A stretch of DNA of 13,632 nucleotides from HO2-45-28 sp964412115 (GTDB lineage Bacteria > Patescibacteriota > Minisyncoccia > HO2-45-28), in the NCBI GenBank assembly GCA_964412115.1, contig CAYPMM010000025.1, positions 1-13,632 on the forward strand, given 5' to 3'. The translations under genes and the position numbers were made by a program. Positions 13,561-13,632 of this stretch are shown piece by piece (position 1 is the first letter of the stretch; every line of letters begins with the position of its first letter). Below the pieces are notes generated by a model, which did not search any database, was not told where the DNA came from, and was given only the letters and a program-made list of their open reading frames with translations.

Positions 13561-13632
13561 CAAAATTATTTTTTTCCGACATTCGCAAAACCCCATACAG
13601 ATTTTTTGAAATGCTCCGCAAAACGAAAATTA

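Overview
The window reads as a chromosomal segment of an uncultivated bacterium, most likely a Patescibacteria/CPR member of the Parcubacteria type. This is inference from protein style, densely packed genes, modular palindromic repeats between genes and a metagenome-style scaffold gap. TGA is used as a stop (for example at 7985 and 8680), so the code is standard in that respect.

Layout. recG runs on the + strand (8-2110) and converges on a membrane family-2 glycosyltransferase on the - strand (2356-3915). Between them lie about 245 bases of inverted repeats, and one palindrome supplies the glycosyltransferase C-terminus. Next on the - strand is an S16 Lon-like ATP-dependent protease with an AAA_32-type ATPase region (3966-6437), ending at a good terminator. 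It is transcribed divergently from a tRNA locus (6554-6934). That locus holds one complete tRNA, anticodon UAU (Ile, AUA codons). It is flanked by a 5' half and a 3' half of the same tRNA, and the spacers form a 22-bp interrupted inverted repeat. A 100-N gap lies inside, but the 55 bases on each side of it are identical, so it is probably a k-mer overlap left unmerged rather than missing DNA.

The main attraction is the - strand block 12769 to 6995. It encodes an AAA+ ATPase, a 646-residue coiled-coil protein with two E2/RWD-like modules, a JAB/JAMM metallopeptidase with a complete motif, a ThiF/E1-like adenylating enzyme, and a 99-residue beta-grasp ubiquitin-like protein ending Gly-Gly-Ile. 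The last four are tightly packed, with two ATGA overlaps, and end at a terminator. Together they look like a bacterial ubiquitin-like conjugation and deconjugation system: E1 would activate the modifier, the E2-like protein would carry or transfer it, JAB would mature or remove it, and the AAA+ protein would unfold tagged targets. The nearby Lon-like protease is a possible downstream degrader, but nothing in the sequence links it directly.

At the right end a small CDF-type cation transporter (12905-13489, +) diverges from the AAA+ gene. It starts at TTG, has an altered metal site and lacks the cytoplasmic C-terminal domain. The last 140 bases hold a terminator and one further inverted repeat, with no gene that I can support.
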